A DNA stretch of 40,825 nt from the IMG/VR virus record IMGVR_UViG_3300044613_000975, positions 1-40,825 of that record, one strand, 5' to 3'. Under the pieces are notes generated by a model, which was given only the letters and a program-made list of their open reading frames with translations, had not been told where the DNA came from and did not search any database. The translations under genes were made by a program, and so were the position numbers. This DNA is from a virus. This document shows, in pieces, positions 29,001 through 37,753 of the stretch (within the stretch, counting starts at the first letter, position 1; each line of letters opens with the position of its first letter).

Positions 29001-31991
29001 CGTGCCGTTACGCAGATCTTTGCAAAAGGCACTGTCCAAAGCGAAGAACTTGTCGGTCAGTTGTCGGAGCGCATTCCGGGTGCGTTTGCTTTGTTTGCAA
29101 AGTTCAACAACATGAGTACGGCTTCGCTCAAGGAAGCATTAGAGCGAGGGCAAGTGGGGCTAGACAATTTCATCAAGTTCAACAAGGGACTACTTGAAAC
29201 CTATGGGCGGTCGGCACGAGAAATTGCCAAAGGTCCTGAATACGCTGGGCAGCGTTTAGAGGCTGCCTTGAAAAGGCTCCAAGCCTCTGTTGGTGCAGCG
29301 CTTGCCCCGACTGGCGCCGCCTTTCAGGACTGGGCCGCTGGTGTTGTAGATGCCTTTGAGCGCGTCATCAAGAAAGCGCAAGAGTATAAACTGCTGAGCA
29401 GCCAACTTTCGCCCGGCGGCATTGTCGAAGAAATCTTGATAGGAAAGCGTACCGAGCAAAGCCTGCTTGATGACATCAAAAAGGCAAGGGCTCAACTTAA
29501 AGCAATGAAGGAAGAACTCAAGGCAACTACCCCTGGGCTTTCATACGGGCCTTTTGGTGTTATCAAGAGTCCCTACGATGTAAAGAAAAATGAAGTTACG
29601 GAAAAAGAGAAGCAACTTACCACCCTGAGCGCAGCGGAAGCAATGTTAAGGCGCCAAGAGGAACTGACTAGGAATGAAGCAAAAGAACAGGTCATAGCGG
29701 CGGCTGAGGAGCGCAAAAAGCAATTCGCCTCCTTGGCTCAAAGCTATGGCGAATTGATGAGCCAAAGAGACAAGGATTTAGCGCAAACCAGAAAGGATCA
29801 CGAAAACGACTTGCAAGAATTGAGAAAGAATCATGCAAAAGAAATGCTTGATTTTGAGGACACGCTTGCGGAGGAGCGGCGATCCACTGAGCTTGAAATT
29901 GCAAGAACTCGTCGTAGTATTGAAAATGATGCCTATGACATTGCCGCGCAAGAGCAAATCTTACTGGCAAAAGCAAGAGGTGAAGATACCGCCGTCATGG
30001 AGAAAGAGCAAACTTTTAGGCAGCGAGTGCGTGCAGACAGGGAAGCAGTACTTCAACTAGAAGAAAGTCAGATCACAAAGCAGGAAAACCGCCAAAAAGC
30101 TCTTGATAAGATGCGTAAGCAAAATGCCGAAGAAATCAATCAACGGGCGGAAGCACATGCAAAGCGAATTAAGAGCATAGGCGAAGAATACGCAAAAAAC
30201 GTGTCCAAGTTTCTCACAAAAGCAGCCGTTGATAGTGGGCAAACACTAGAGAAAACCACCCAAAGGATTACGCTGCAACACATTATGTTGCTCATGGCCA
30301 CGCAGCGGGTGCAGGGCGGCCTACATCCTTACAAAGACGCTAGTGGCAAAATTGCCGACGAAATCCAGCGCCTACAGAATAAAATTGACGAATTAGGCGG
30401 CGACTTCAAGGCTTTTCGCTCGCCCGCCCCATCGGACACTTCACCCAAGCAACTGGGCCAAGGCGGCCCGGACATGCCTGACTGGGTAATAGCGCAGGCT
30501 CAAAACAAGCCAGTCCCTGAATCCTCAAAGTTGTACCCCGCTGACAACAGGCAATACACTCCGCATCCCTATGCTATTGCAGGGCGAGATGCCAGCGGAA
30601 GGCTAATCATTGGCCCTAGGCCAGGCGCGACTCCTCCGACGCCAGGGATGGAGCAAACGAGGGCCACTGATGCGCAACAACTGCAAAATGAAAAAGAATC
30701 ACGGACCAGTGCTCGCACGAAAGACCTGATGCAGAGGTATAATGACTTGCTGGAGCCGCTAGTGCAAGCCAAGAAAACGACTGGCGAGCAAAATGATCTT
30801 ATTGATATTCAAGCGGATCTTCTACATAGAGGTGTCAATCCAGCGCTGATTGAATCTCTATCTATTTCCATGCAGCAAGGCAGGCAAGCGAGAGAAGGGA
30901 TTAGACAAGAGCAAGAAGACTATGCAAAAAAGTTGGCCAAGGGCGATCTTGACCAACAGCAATATGGAGAATTGATGCAGCTTGCAAGCAAGCTGAACGA
31001 GACACTAAAAGAGACGCTGGCATTGTCCGATCAAGAAATAGCCAAAAACAAGCAAATCGGAGTTGCACTTAGGACTAATCTGGATATAGCCCAAAGAAGT
31101 GCATTGTTACGAGCAGCACCTGGCCTGCAAACAAAAACAGCGGAATTGATGCTGGAGGGCATGTGGGATTCGGGGAAAGCCTCAAGGTTCGCCAAGGTTT
31201 TAATGAACCTAGAAGGGAATGAGCGCATTAAGGCTCAATTCACCAATCTTGGAGAAACACTTAATTCGACACTCGGAAATGCCATCGTGAATGTGACTGC
31301 AGATTGGGGTAATTTCTCTGAGGCGCTTCAAGACTCCGCAAAAACGTTACAGGATGCCTTCAAGCAACTTGCGAATGCAATCATTAACGAAATGACTCGC
31401 GCATTGGTCAACAAGGCTGTTGGGTGGCTTATGCGAGTTGCTGGTTTTGGGGCACCATTGGTGGGCGAAGGTCTTCGTGGCGACACCGGCATTGACTTTT
31501 CGCAGTTCATGCCTCGTGGCGACACCGGCATTGACTTTTCGCAGTTCATGCCTCGTGGCGACACTGGTATTGATCTGTCACAGTTTATACCTGGTGGCGA
31601 CACTGGCATTGACTTTTCGCAGTTTATACCTGGCGGCGACACCGGCATTGACTTTTCGCAGTTTATGCTTGACAATCAAAAGGCTTTTAAGTTTGCCAAT
31701 GGAGGAATTGTTACTGGCCCGACTCTTGGCCTTATTGGTGAGGGGCGCTACAACGAAGCCATCATTCCAATGCCCAACAATCGGGCAGTGCCAGTGGACT
31801 TAAAGGGAAGTGTCGGCGGCAATTATTCCACCTCCATTGCAGTCAATGTCAACAATTCTTCTACTGGCGCTACTGCCGAATCGCAAATCACTGGCGATCA
31901 AGGCAATAAGCTTGCTGGAGTGCTGGATAAAGCCGTCAAGCAAGCTATCCTTAGTGAACAACGGCCTGGAGGACTCCTATATCGCCAATGA
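26046..31991 (+). CDS. Tail tape measure protein (1981 aa)
   Basis: This very long protein sets tail length. At roughly 0.15 nm per residue it predicts a tail near 300 nm (inference). GTG 26046 is the start, after AGGAGG (26033-26038). Regions: duplicated segment with KSLHRQVGMP (residues 16-53); helices; Gly-rich linker about 548-578; the conserved tape-measure domain about 890-1095, with hydrophobic runs and FNKGLLETYGRSAREIAKGP; a long Lys/Glu/Arg coiled coil about 1215-1400; five 13-residue repeats GDTGID(F/L)SQF (1812-1876); and a C-terminal FANGGIVTGPTLGLIGEGR, the usual end of tape measures. No lysozyme or peptidase domain is evident. Confidence 0.95.
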   Translation: MPNAGYEVLFTTNAQKVEREIKSLHRQVGMPIVPKVEREIKSLHRQVGMPIIPTVDLSELKALNAELDLKQRHLRQTIAYFKQNQIKASMDLSMPALTPAALQKALPSAEIKKVAQQQAKQLQDAFRSVGGQSAVIDVEIKDLSPASIEVVRKRLVQLTQLTKRRRTELEQMAAVAQEKGIALPSLQGVAKPTIKQFQQALTQGFQEAGDDALIGFVNSLAAGNTKAGKAAAGLGAAVLRELKQVLRIQSPSKETEEDGRNVVDGLTLGISRQADKAVQAARNLAKEVAAAMDPANIPQGPRRQAAAAAMRTPDLSGSWFSQPAPPRQIADPWADAPLSRREREAQMRAQLKAIGIVHLEQKALDDLAASYNRVTNAKANTATAGNQGIAGLLPAAGQSSASRMISDGLAGTFLRAPDISKLKADAKKIEGSNRSLLELGDRLAATTMRPGYYRRAIRRVGIENLPVDIVGAANERSEKPVEAMVRRIIGQKGELERALDQAFKSPGKAIANNGAKAGKDFAEKLADGINSGVANVVAAARRLSGRLNTAAGGSGAGGTGGGTGGRGGGGGGQGPQGPGDSDLPFLPGRRLGDVRVSGRRIKGLYSELQQIDRLINKTPITDDLFSRLQARAGVTQGQIERAQNIGQVQRLRTSSEFFEEGSLIRVNKALQALQIEASEIKPNTKEWNEYQKQIAALGRHLEKTGESARLISLNELSKSVPQASLTALSSKLEALRLQVKDLEPNTEPWRRIQNQINQTTLALERANRAEQRSMLMAREQSAPEGSVAQLQARIARRQMVLERLSPDTAKYSGFSRKIQQDELRVERITRKPLTMGERSGAAAGAVLYGGGLAGSPLSAVGGLAGGLAGGIPGSFTGAAIGQTADQLVAAASASATYAASLSRLRIALAGVSGSLENYQANLKAINSISNTFGMSLDKVIQPYTKLQASVLAAGYSAQTTKEIFEGVTAASIATGGSAEDLEGSMRAVTQIFAKGTVQSEELVGQLSERIPGAFALFAKFNNMSTASLKEALERGQVGLDNFIKFNKGLLETYGRSAREIAKGPEYAGQRLEAALKRLQASVGAALAPTGAAFQDWAAGVVDAFERVIKKAQEYKLLSSQLSPGGIVEEILIGKRTEQSLLDDIKKARAQLKAMKEELKATTPGLSYGPFGVIKSPYDVKKNEVTEKEKQLTTLSAAEAMLRRQEELTRNEAKEQVIAAAEERKKQFASLAQSYGELMSQRDKDLAQTRKDHENDLQELRKNHAKEMLDFEDTLAEERRSTELEIARTRRSIENDAYDIAAQEQILLAKARGEDTAVMEKEQTFRQRVRADREAVLQLEESQITKQENRQKALDKMRKQNAEEINQRAEAHAKRIKSIGEEYAKNVSKFLTKAAVDSGQTLEKTTQRITLQHIMLLMATQRVQGGLHPYKDASGKIADEIQRLQNKIDELGGDFKAFRSPAPSDTSPKQLGQGGPDMPDWVIAQAQNKPVPESSKLYPADNRQYTPHPYAIAGRDASGRLIIGPRPGATPPTPGMEQTRATDAQQLQNEKESRTSARTKDLMQRYNDLLEPLVQAKKTTGEQNDLIDIQADLLHRGVNPALIESLSISMQQGRQAREGIRQEQEDYAKKLAKGDLDQQQYGELMQLASKLNETLKETLALSDQEIAKNKQIGVALRTNLDIAQRSALLRAAPGLQTKTAELMLEGMWDSGKASRFAKVLMNLEGNERIKAQFTNLGETLNSTLGNAIVNVTADWGNFSEALQDSAKTLQDAFKQLANAIINEMTRALVNKAVGWLMRVAGFGAPLVGEGLRGDTGIDFSQFMPRGDTGIDFSQFMPRGDTGIDLSQFIPGGDTGIDFSQFIPGGDTGIDFSQFMLDNQKAFKFANGGIVTGPTLGLIGEGRYNEAIIPMPNNRAVPVDLKGSVGGNYSTSIAVNVNNSSTGATAESQITGDQGNKLAGVLDKAVKQAILSEQRPGGLLYRQ
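26091..26204. repeat. 57-base tandem duplication at the tape measure 5' end
   Basis: 26091-26147 and 26148-26204 are identical except for one base, and each encodes KVEREIKSLHRQVGMPI(V/I)P. Near identity shows a recent in-frame duplication. Confidence 0.95.
31479..31673. repeat. 39-base tandem repeat, five units, tape measure 3' end
   Basis: Units start at 31479, 31518, 31557, 31596 and 31635, each encoding GDTGID(F/L)SQF plus three residues. Units 1 and 2 are identical; unit 3 has the most changes; the last has a different final pair. Confidence 0.95.
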
Positions 31992-32689
31992 CGCTTGCTC
32001 CTAGTGGCATCATCAACGAAGCACGGAGTCTTGTTGAGGATACCCGCCTAGACCTTTTCATTATTGATGGATCTGCCGTGTTCCCTAGCGCCGGTCCCGC
32101 TATTCAGTATCTTGTCAGCCCTGAGCAATCTGGCGGCCAGACCATTGAATACGTGGACGATGGCGGCACACTTCGCACTTACCTTCCCGTGCCAATTTCT
32201 GCCGCTGGCTTTGAGCTAACTGGCAGTAACCGCCTCCCCTCTCCATCGCTCACGATTGCCAATGTTGACCGCGCTTTTACCGTTCTTTCGGAAAGCTACG
32301 ATGACTTGCTTGGATTTCGCTTTGTGCGGCTTTCTACTTACGCCAAGTTTGTCCGTCGCATTGGTGGCGGAGCGGTACAGGGTTCCTATGATGCGAGTGC
32401 GCATCATGCGCCAGACGAATGGTACATCAATCGCAAGGCAGAAGAAACCAAATTAACAATCACCTGGGAATTGGCCTCTGTGTTCGACAATGAGGGGATA
32501 ACTATTCCGCGACGACGCATCTATGCCAATTATTGCCCATTCGTTTATCGCGGTCCAGAGTGCCAATGGGCGGGAGCAGAGCCTGGCGGGGAATCAACCT
32601 GCAATAAGAGCTTAGAAGCGTGCGAGCGTAGGTTTGGAAATGCTGGGCTACGATTGCGGTTTGGGGGATTCCCTACGGCACAGGTTTGA
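31988..32689 (+). CDS. Minor tail protein L-like, iron-sulfur tail tip protein (233 aa)
   Basis: The C-terminal block YANYCPFVYRGPECQW, then STCNKSLEACERRFGN gives the four cysteines that hold a [4Fe-4S] cluster in lambda gpL. The N-terminal 150 residues form the tail-tip hub domain (LVEDTRLDLFIIDGS at the start). It would sit between the tail tube and the tip proteins. ATG 31988 makes an ATGA overlap with the tape measure stop. Length matches the family (about 230 residues). Confidence 0.9.
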   Translation: MTLAPSGIINEARSLVEDTRLDLFIIDGSAVFPSAGPAIQYLVSPEQSGGQTIEYVDDGGTLRTYLPVPISAAGFELTGSNRLPSPSLTIANVDRAFTVLSESYDDLLGFRFVRLSTYAKFVRRIGGGAVQGSYDASAHHAPDEWYINRKAEETKLTITWELASVFDNEGITIPRRRIYANYCPFVYRGPECQWAGAEPGGESTCNKSLEACERRFGNAGLRLRFGGFPTAQV

Positions 32690-32691
32690 CC

Positions 32692-33036
32692 ATGGAGATT
32701 ACACCGACCATTCTTAAGGCCATTGCAGCACATGGTCAAGAGGATGCACCAAATGAGGCGTGTGGCGTGTTAGCGAATGAAATGGCTATCCCATGTATCA
32801 ACACTTCTCCATGGCCAACCAAGCGCTTTGAGATGAATCCAACGGTTTGGCTTGATTATGACGTAGAGGGTTTTTATCACAGCCATCCAGAAGGAGAGCA
32901 AGGCTTTAGTGAGCAGGATTTGCAAATGGCCAAGTTCCTTGGTATTCCCTCCATCGTCTACATCGTTATCACTGATACAGTGGAGATACTTAGTGAAGAC
33001 GGCAGTTTTTCACGAATTGAGGGAATCAGCCAATAA
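32692..33036 (+). CDS. Tail tip protein K-like, JAMM/MPN domain only (114 aa)
   Basis: The JAMM metalloprotease signature is complete: the E of NEACGVL (near 22) and YHSHPEGEQGFSEQD (near 60-75), which fits H-x-H-x7-S-x2-D for zinc. Lambda gpK has this domain followed by NlpC/P60; here the second domain is absent, so peptidoglycan cleavage must be done by something else or not at all. ATG 32692 is preferred to a TTG two codons earlier. The stop overlaps the next ATG. It may cut the L or J proteins, or act on the host wall. Confidence 0.88.
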   Translation: MEITPTILKAIAAHGQEDAPNEACGVLANEMAIPCINTSPWPTKRFEMNPTVWLDYDVEGFYHSHPEGEQGFSEQDLQMAKFLGIPSIVYIVITDTVEILSEDGSFSRIEGISQ

Positions 33037-35597
33037 TGAAAATTGTTCTAAAGGGCATTGCTGGCGAACGGTTTGGGGCGGAGCATAGCCTGAATGTACG
33101 CACACCGCAAGAAGCGTTGCAAGCCCTGTCAATTCTGGTGCCAGGTTTTCGCAATTTCTTAACAGTAAGCCATGAACATGGCATCTACTGGAAAGTATTG
33201 ACGAACCATTGGGGGCAGGGCATTGAATATGGCCAACTGACCATGCAATGCAGCGAAATGGTGCTGGTGCCCATTATTAGTGGTGCAGCACCTGGAGGCT
33301 TCTTTGATAGCAGCCTAGGGCGGATTCTGACTGGCGCAGCACTCGTGGTCACGTCATTCCTGCTGGCCCCTGCAGCGGCTGGTACGGCTGCCACGTTAAT
33401 CAAGAGCGGCCTATTCACGTTGGGTGGCTCCATGGTCCTCGGAGGCATTGTGCAAGCCCTCACGCCTGGAGTGCCGCAACGCAAGACCAGTAGCTCTGGA
33501 GAGCGCAAGGACACAGACGCAGTGGTGTTTGATCGTGCTGCTGATACCACGTCTCAAGGCGTGCCAATCCCCGTGCTTTATGGAAGGTACTTAGTGAGGA
33601 GTGCGCCCGTATTATCCTCTTATGTTTCAGATGACAATAAGGGCTATTGGCTGGGGCTGGTATCAGAAGGGCCAATCAAAGGCTTTGTTGGTGTTGGCCC
33701 CATCGCAGACAATGTTTATGTTAATGGCGCCAGATTTTCTGGCTTTGCTGGCTACAACGCGCAGTTTGTTGACGGCAATCAATCTTCCAGTGGTGATTAC
33801 ATTACGCTGGTCAAAAGTGCTGGCTTCCACATTCCAGTGCAGCAAGACTTTGTGGCGGGCAATTATGCACCAACTGTTCGCAGTTTCACTCAAAAATACG
33901 CAGATCGAATCAGGCTTAGATTTCGCTATGGTCCGGTGTATGCACAAGTTACGCGAACTACTGGTATTAACACCAACAATGATGTTGTAACCAAGATCTC
34001 CTACTTGCCCGTCAATGGCAGCAGCGACATCACTTGGACGCCCATTGGATGGAATGTCAAACTACTTGCAAATGGTGTGCCATTTAGGGATGATAACTAT
34101 TACGAAGCCGGGCCAGCTTTGGCCACTAAGATTCGCAACATTTCGTATGATTGCACGGGACGGGACATGCCAATCTCATTGTCAGTGCAGCGCATTGACA
34201 CTCCAATTCCCGAAGGACAGGAAACTAGCATCACCACTGGCAAGACCAGTAGCACTCAAGTCAACCTGACCAAAGGAGATTTTCAATGGGTGAGTGCTGA
34301 TGTGGAATGGGACGAAAGACTGCTGTATCCCACGTCCGCATTGTTGGCACTGGAGTTCAACACAACGGACTTTACCAGTATTCCGCAAATTGGCATCTTG
34401 GCCGAAGGGCGCATTGTTCCCACCATTGATTCCTCTCTCAACGTTTCATACGAATACAGCAATAATCCGGCCTATGTACTGCTGGACTTACTCACTAATC
34501 CTCGCTTCGGCCTTGGTGGAAGGTCTTATACACTTGCTGGCACTGGAACAGTAGTGAATCAGCCTGGCATCAAAATGACTAATGTGAGCTTGGCCGCATT
34601 CAAGAAGGCTGCTGACTATTGCGACCGCAATAACGTACGCTTTAATGCCTATCTAGATAGTGATGCCGATTCCTATGAAGTGGTACAGAATGTTGCATCA
34701 ATGTTTCAAGCGCAGGCTTTCTATGCTGGCAATTCCATTTTCCCGACCGTTGATGATGTGGTCAATGATGAAGACTTTAGGTTATTTTCTGAGGCCAATG
34801 TCCTGCAGGAGGAGAGCGATGGTGAAATCACAACTCCAGCATTCCGCTATGAAGGCACTGCAAGAGCGGCGCGGCAAACTGCCGTGCAGGTTAGCTACAA
34901 CGATGAGCGCGACTTCTTTGCTGAAAAGAAAGTATTGGTGGAAGATCGTGAAGCTATTGCCCGCTATGGCTATCGCCTAACCGAAATCCGGGCATTCGGA
35001 GCCACCACAATTCAACAAGCCGAACGAGCGGGCAGGTATTTTCTGGCCACCAATTTGGCCAATGGTGAAACCGTATCGTTTTCGCTGTCCAGTGAAGGCG
35101 CTTTGCTTTTGCCTGGCGACCCCATTTTGATTGCCGATCCATTGAAGCATGGTTCTCGTCTTGGAGGGCGAATTATTAGCGCCACGGCATCTTCAATCGT
35201 CATTGATGGCGACTTGCCAGGTGGACTTACGGGCTATAACCTTTGGACCTATGGCAGCACTGGCGTAGCACAGCGCGTACCTGTTGCGTCAATCGTTGAC
35301 CGTACGATCACTACCACCCAGCCCTTTCCATTGCTCCCTACCCCGCAGCAGAATTGGCTCATTGCTCGTGATCGTTCTGACGCAATGTTTAGGGCATACA
35401 AGGTGCAATCCGTTAAGGAAGGCGCCGGCGGGTCCTATGACGTGGTGGCAATTCGATACGATGAGGCCAAGTTTGATTATGTGAACAATGGTCAAGGTAG
35501 CCCAGCATCGGCGCAACGTGCTGCACTACGTCGCCACGATACGGACAACCTTGCGATAGCAACAAACGACATTAGCTTTACGATCAAAGCACAATGA
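33036..35597 (+). CDS. Fused tail tip proteins I and J (853 aa)
   Basis: Residues 1-155 match lambda gpI: MKIVLKGIAGERFGAEHSLN with a ubiquitin-like N-terminal part, and a hydrophobic Gly/Ala-rich region (LLAPAAAGTAATLIKSGLF, then GGSMVLGGIVQALTP). Residues from about 165 are gpJ-like, the central tail tip / attachment protein: QGVPIPVLYGRYLVRSAPVL, later SYEYSNNPAYVLLDLLTNPR (about 473) and QTAVQVSYNDERDFFAEKK (about 612). The reading frame is continuous, so I and J are one polypeptide. It is shorter than lambda gpJ (1132 residues) and ends before the usual C-terminal host-binding domain, which may be taken over by the downstream fibre genes. Confidence 0.87.
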   Translation: MKIVLKGIAGERFGAEHSLNVRTPQEALQALSILVPGFRNFLTVSHEHGIYWKVLTNHWGQGIEYGQLTMQCSEMVLVPIISGAAPGGFFDSSLGRILTGAALVVTSFLLAPAAAGTAATLIKSGLFTLGGSMVLGGIVQALTPGVPQRKTSSSGERKDTDAVVFDRAADTTSQGVPIPVLYGRYLVRSAPVLSSYVSDDNKGYWLGLVSEGPIKGFVGVGPIADNVYVNGARFSGFAGYNAQFVDGNQSSSGDYITLVKSAGFHIPVQQDFVAGNYAPTVRSFTQKYADRIRLRFRYGPVYAQVTRTTGINTNNDVVTKISYLPVNGSSDITWTPIGWNVKLLANGVPFRDDNYYEAGPALATKIRNISYDCTGRDMPISLSVQRIDTPIPEGQETSITTGKTSSTQVNLTKGDFQWVSADVEWDERLLYPTSALLALEFNTTDFTSIPQIGILAEGRIVPTIDSSLNVSYEYSNNPAYVLLDLLTNPRFGLGGRSYTLAGTGTVVNQPGIKMTNVSLAAFKKAADYCDRNNVRFNAYLDSDADSYEVVQNVASMFQAQAFYAGNSIFPTVDDVVNDEDFRLFSEANVLQEESDGEITTPAFRYEGTARAARQTAVQVSYNDERDFFAEKKVLVEDREAIARYGYRLTEIRAFGATTIQQAERAGRYFLATNLANGETVSFSLSSEGALLLPGDPILIADPLKHGSRLGGRIISATASSIVIDGDLPGGLTGYNLWTYGSTGVAQRVPVASIVDRTITTTQPFPLLPTPQQNWLIARDRSDAMFRAYKVQSVKEGAGGSYDVVAIRYDEAKFDYVNNGQGSPASAQRAALRRHDTDNLAIATNDISFTIKAQ

Positions 35598-35944
35598 AAA
35601 CAGTCACGATCACTTGGCAGCCTCCATCGTTCCTGCCCTACACGGTCCTGTCCAATGTCATGCCTGGCGCAGTGTGGGCTGCAAGCACTGCAGATCCCAG
35701 GATTGGTAGTTACATTGTTGAACGTCGCTATCGACTGAGTGATGATTTTGAACGAGTAGGCGAGGTGACAAGTCCTTCTATTGACATCTCATTAGAAGAT
35801 GCCTACGAATTGCAGGTAAGGGTGCAGACCGTGTTGGTGAATGGAGATAAAACCAGTTTTGCAACGACTGGCTTGCGGCCTATCATGGGAATGGAGGCTT
35901 TGTTTAAGGAGCCTACCAACGTCTTTCTATTGGCCATTGTCTAA
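35594..35944 (+). CDS. Fibronectin type III-like tail tip protein (116 aa)
   Basis: One fibronectin-III-like beta sandwich: VTITWQPPSFLP at the start, IGSYIVERRYRLSDDFERV in the middle, and YELQVRVQTVLVNGDKTSF near the end (TWQPP, Y.VE... and Y..RV...N are the family marks). Such domains are normally fused to gpJ; here the domain is a separate gene that overlaps the J stop by four bases, so it has probably split from it. It may bind carbohydrate weakly on the cell surface. Confidence 0.75.
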   Translation: MKTVTITWQPPSFLPYTVLSNVMPGAVWAASTADPRIGSYIVERRYRLSDDFERVGEVTSPSIDISLEDAYELQVRVQTVLVNGDKTSFATTGLRPIMGMEALFKEPTNVFLLAIV

Positions 35945-36606
35945 TGACTGCTGTTCTTTCACTGGGCGTGGAATATGGCCTGACCGTAAGGAAGGAATAT
36001 CAAGCGCGTGTTTTTACGATTGCGCAATCGTCTGGCACCACTCCGGCAGAAGTGTTCAAGGAGGGACGGCAATACGAAATCAAAACCGTGCCAATTCCTG
36101 ATGCGGCAGCAGTCAAGTTGGATGAGCAACTGGCGGCGTTGAATGGCGGGCTGTTCGTATCCCAATTTTTCATGGACGAAGTGCCGTATTACTACCGCCT
36201 TGATCCTGATGAATGGTCGTGGCAAACGATTGGACCGAATGCAAACATTGTCTCTTTCGCCGCAAAACGATATTTTCCTGAAGCCTACGAAGTGACAGTA
36301 CAAGGTAGCGCTACGCTGAGGATAAGGCGTGCCGGTTTTGGGGATGGCTACGAGCAAATCAGTAGCGATGGCATCAATCCGAGAGGGCAGGCCTATGAGA
36401 TTACTACTGTCCCACTAATTGAAAGCCATGCTCAAGCCCTTGATGCTGCACTGTCCAGTCTTAATGGCTCTTATTTCTGGAGCCGGATTGGCAGCGACAC
36501 TCAGCCTTGCAAATACCGTCTTGATCCTTTCTCCTGGAATACCGGCTATGAAGGCCCCAATCGCACCAGTTTTACTTTTAAGGTGAAGCGAGCTTTTGAC
36601 CCATAG
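35944..36606 (+). CDS. Minor tail protein M-like, two tandem repeats (220 aa)
   Basis: The second half has the phage minor-tail motif RRAGFGDGYEQISSDGINP (about 127-145), typical of lambda gpM. The two halves align: each has a YEI(K/T)TVP stretch and then L(A/S)(A/S)LNG followed by YRLDP, showing an internal duplication. Lambda gpM has one copy and lies between H and L; here the gene follows J instead. ATG overlaps the upstream stop. It would be part of the tip ring, or a fibre anchor. Confidence 0.78.
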   Translation: MTAVLSLGVEYGLTVRKEYQARVFTIAQSSGTTPAEVFKEGRQYEIKTVPIPDAAAVKLDEQLAALNGGLFVSQFFMDEVPYYYRLDPDEWSWQTIGPNANIVSFAAKRYFPEAYEVTVQGSATLRIRRAGFGDGYEQISSDGINPRGQAYEITTVPLIESHAQALDAALSSLNGSYFWSRIGSDTQPCKYRLDPFSWNTGYEGPNRTSFTFKVKRAFDP

Positions 36607-36639
36607 GCTTGTTACAATCAGCATTGACAGTGAAAGATT

Positions 36640-37044
36640 ATGCCTCCTCTCTACGGTCGTGATGCCAACGGCAATGATGCCTATATCAATGCGGCTGGGA
36701 GCGGCACGGCAAGTTCTCCGTATTCCACGGTGCATGATGCCGTGGCATTTGGCCTGCTGAGCGCTCAAGTTGATGGTGCGGCCAGCGCAGACGTAGTGAC
36801 AGCCGTGAGCGGCTACAAGGTGCGAGTGCTGGGACTGGCCCTAACGGCTGATGCGCCGTGCTCTTTGCGGTTCCAGACGGGCGGAAGCGGCAATCTGACT
36901 CCACGGTTGCGAGTGCCTTCGGGCGGTACCGTCACCATCAGTAACGACTTGGGGCTTTTTGATACCACGGCGGGCGACAAGTTGAACGTGGTACTGAGCG
37001 GTGTTGCCAATTATGGCGTTCTTTGCACCTACCGCTTGATTTGA
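36640..37044 (+). CDS. Small structural protein, beta-rich (134 aa)
   Basis: MPPLYGRDANGNDAYINAAG, then Gly, Ala, Ser, Thr and Val rich strands (VRVLGLALTADAPCSLRF, VPSGGTVTISNDLGLF). The pattern of short strands and Gly turns is like that of a jelly-roll or fibre-head domain. No family was identified. It starts 33 bases after the M-like gene and is followed at three bases by the next gene. Composition and place suggest a virion component at the tail tip. Confidence 0.6.
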   Translation: MPPLYGRDANGNDAYINAAGSGTASSPYSTVHDAVAFGLLSAQVDGAASADVVTAVSGYKVRVLGLALTADAPCSLRFQTGGSGNLTPRLRVPSGGTVTISNDLGLFDTTAGDKLNVVLSGVANYGVLCTYRLI

Positions 37045-37046
37045 TT

Positions 37047-37751
37047 ATGAGCACCTTCCTGCCATTGCGGGACATTCCGCAAATTGACATTACGCTGTTT
37101 GAGCGTGATTACTTTGATGGCATTGGTTTTGTGTTGCAGGATGACAATGGAGACCCTATCGACCTTTCCAGTGCCACAATTTGTGCCTCAATTTATCAAA
37201 CTACGGCTTCTGGAACCAGCAGCATTGTCACGTCGTTTAACGTGCAAAAGGAGGAGCCATTCACAAATGGAGCCTTGAACCTGTGGCTTTCGTCGGCTCA
37301 AACGCAGACCGTATGGTCAGCCTATCAAGGTTACACGACTGGCAACTACCACTTGTTTGTTCCATCGGCTTATGCCAATGAGCAAAGCACAATGGAGCAA
37401 ACCAACTTGACTTGGGACTTGCGAATTGAGGTGCCGGAGAAGGCGGCAGATCTTTTGGCCGTTGCTAGTGGTGTTTTTACAGCACAAACTGCGCCACGCA
37501 TCGCCTCTACAGATCGTTTGGCTTTTAGCGGCACCACATCCTCGGGACTGAATTGCAACTTCACCACTGCGAGCCCATTGTACTCTGGGGCCACAAGTGT
37601 CAGCCAAGTGTCTCCCTATCGCTTTACCATTGCTTCTCTTTCTGGTACCACGAATAGTGCATTGGGCGGAGCTTTGTATAAGCTGAAGCAAGACACGGTT
37701 ATAGTGGGAAAGATAGTGGTCGCACAGACCGTCTCTAACTGTTTTGCATAA
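37047..37751 (+). CDS. Fibre / baseplate-like structural protein (234 aa)
   Basis: The N-terminal part (QIDITLFERDYFDGIGFVLQ, DDNGDPIDLSS) resembles the BppU-like or minor upper-baseplate N-terminal domain, in which a beta sandwich begins with D.T....D. and a PIDLS segment; that is by pattern only. The C-terminal 100 residues (FSGTTSSGLNCNFTT and later) are Ser/Thr/Gly-rich, fibre-like. ATG 37047 is two bases after the previous stop; a TTG upstream is discarded. Probably a fibre anchor. Confidence 0.6.
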   Translation: MSTFLPLRDIPQIDITLFERDYFDGIGFVLQDDNGDPIDLSSATICASIYQTTASGTSSIVTSFNVQKEEPFTNGALNLWLSSAQTQTVWSAYQGYTTGNYHLFVPSAYANEQSTMEQTNLTWDLRIEVPEKAADLLAVASGVFTAQTAPRIASTDRLAFSGTTSSGLNCNFTTASPLYSGATSVSQVSPYRFTIASLSGTTNSALGGALYKLKQDTVIVGKIVVAQTVSNCFA

Positions 37752-37753
37752 CC

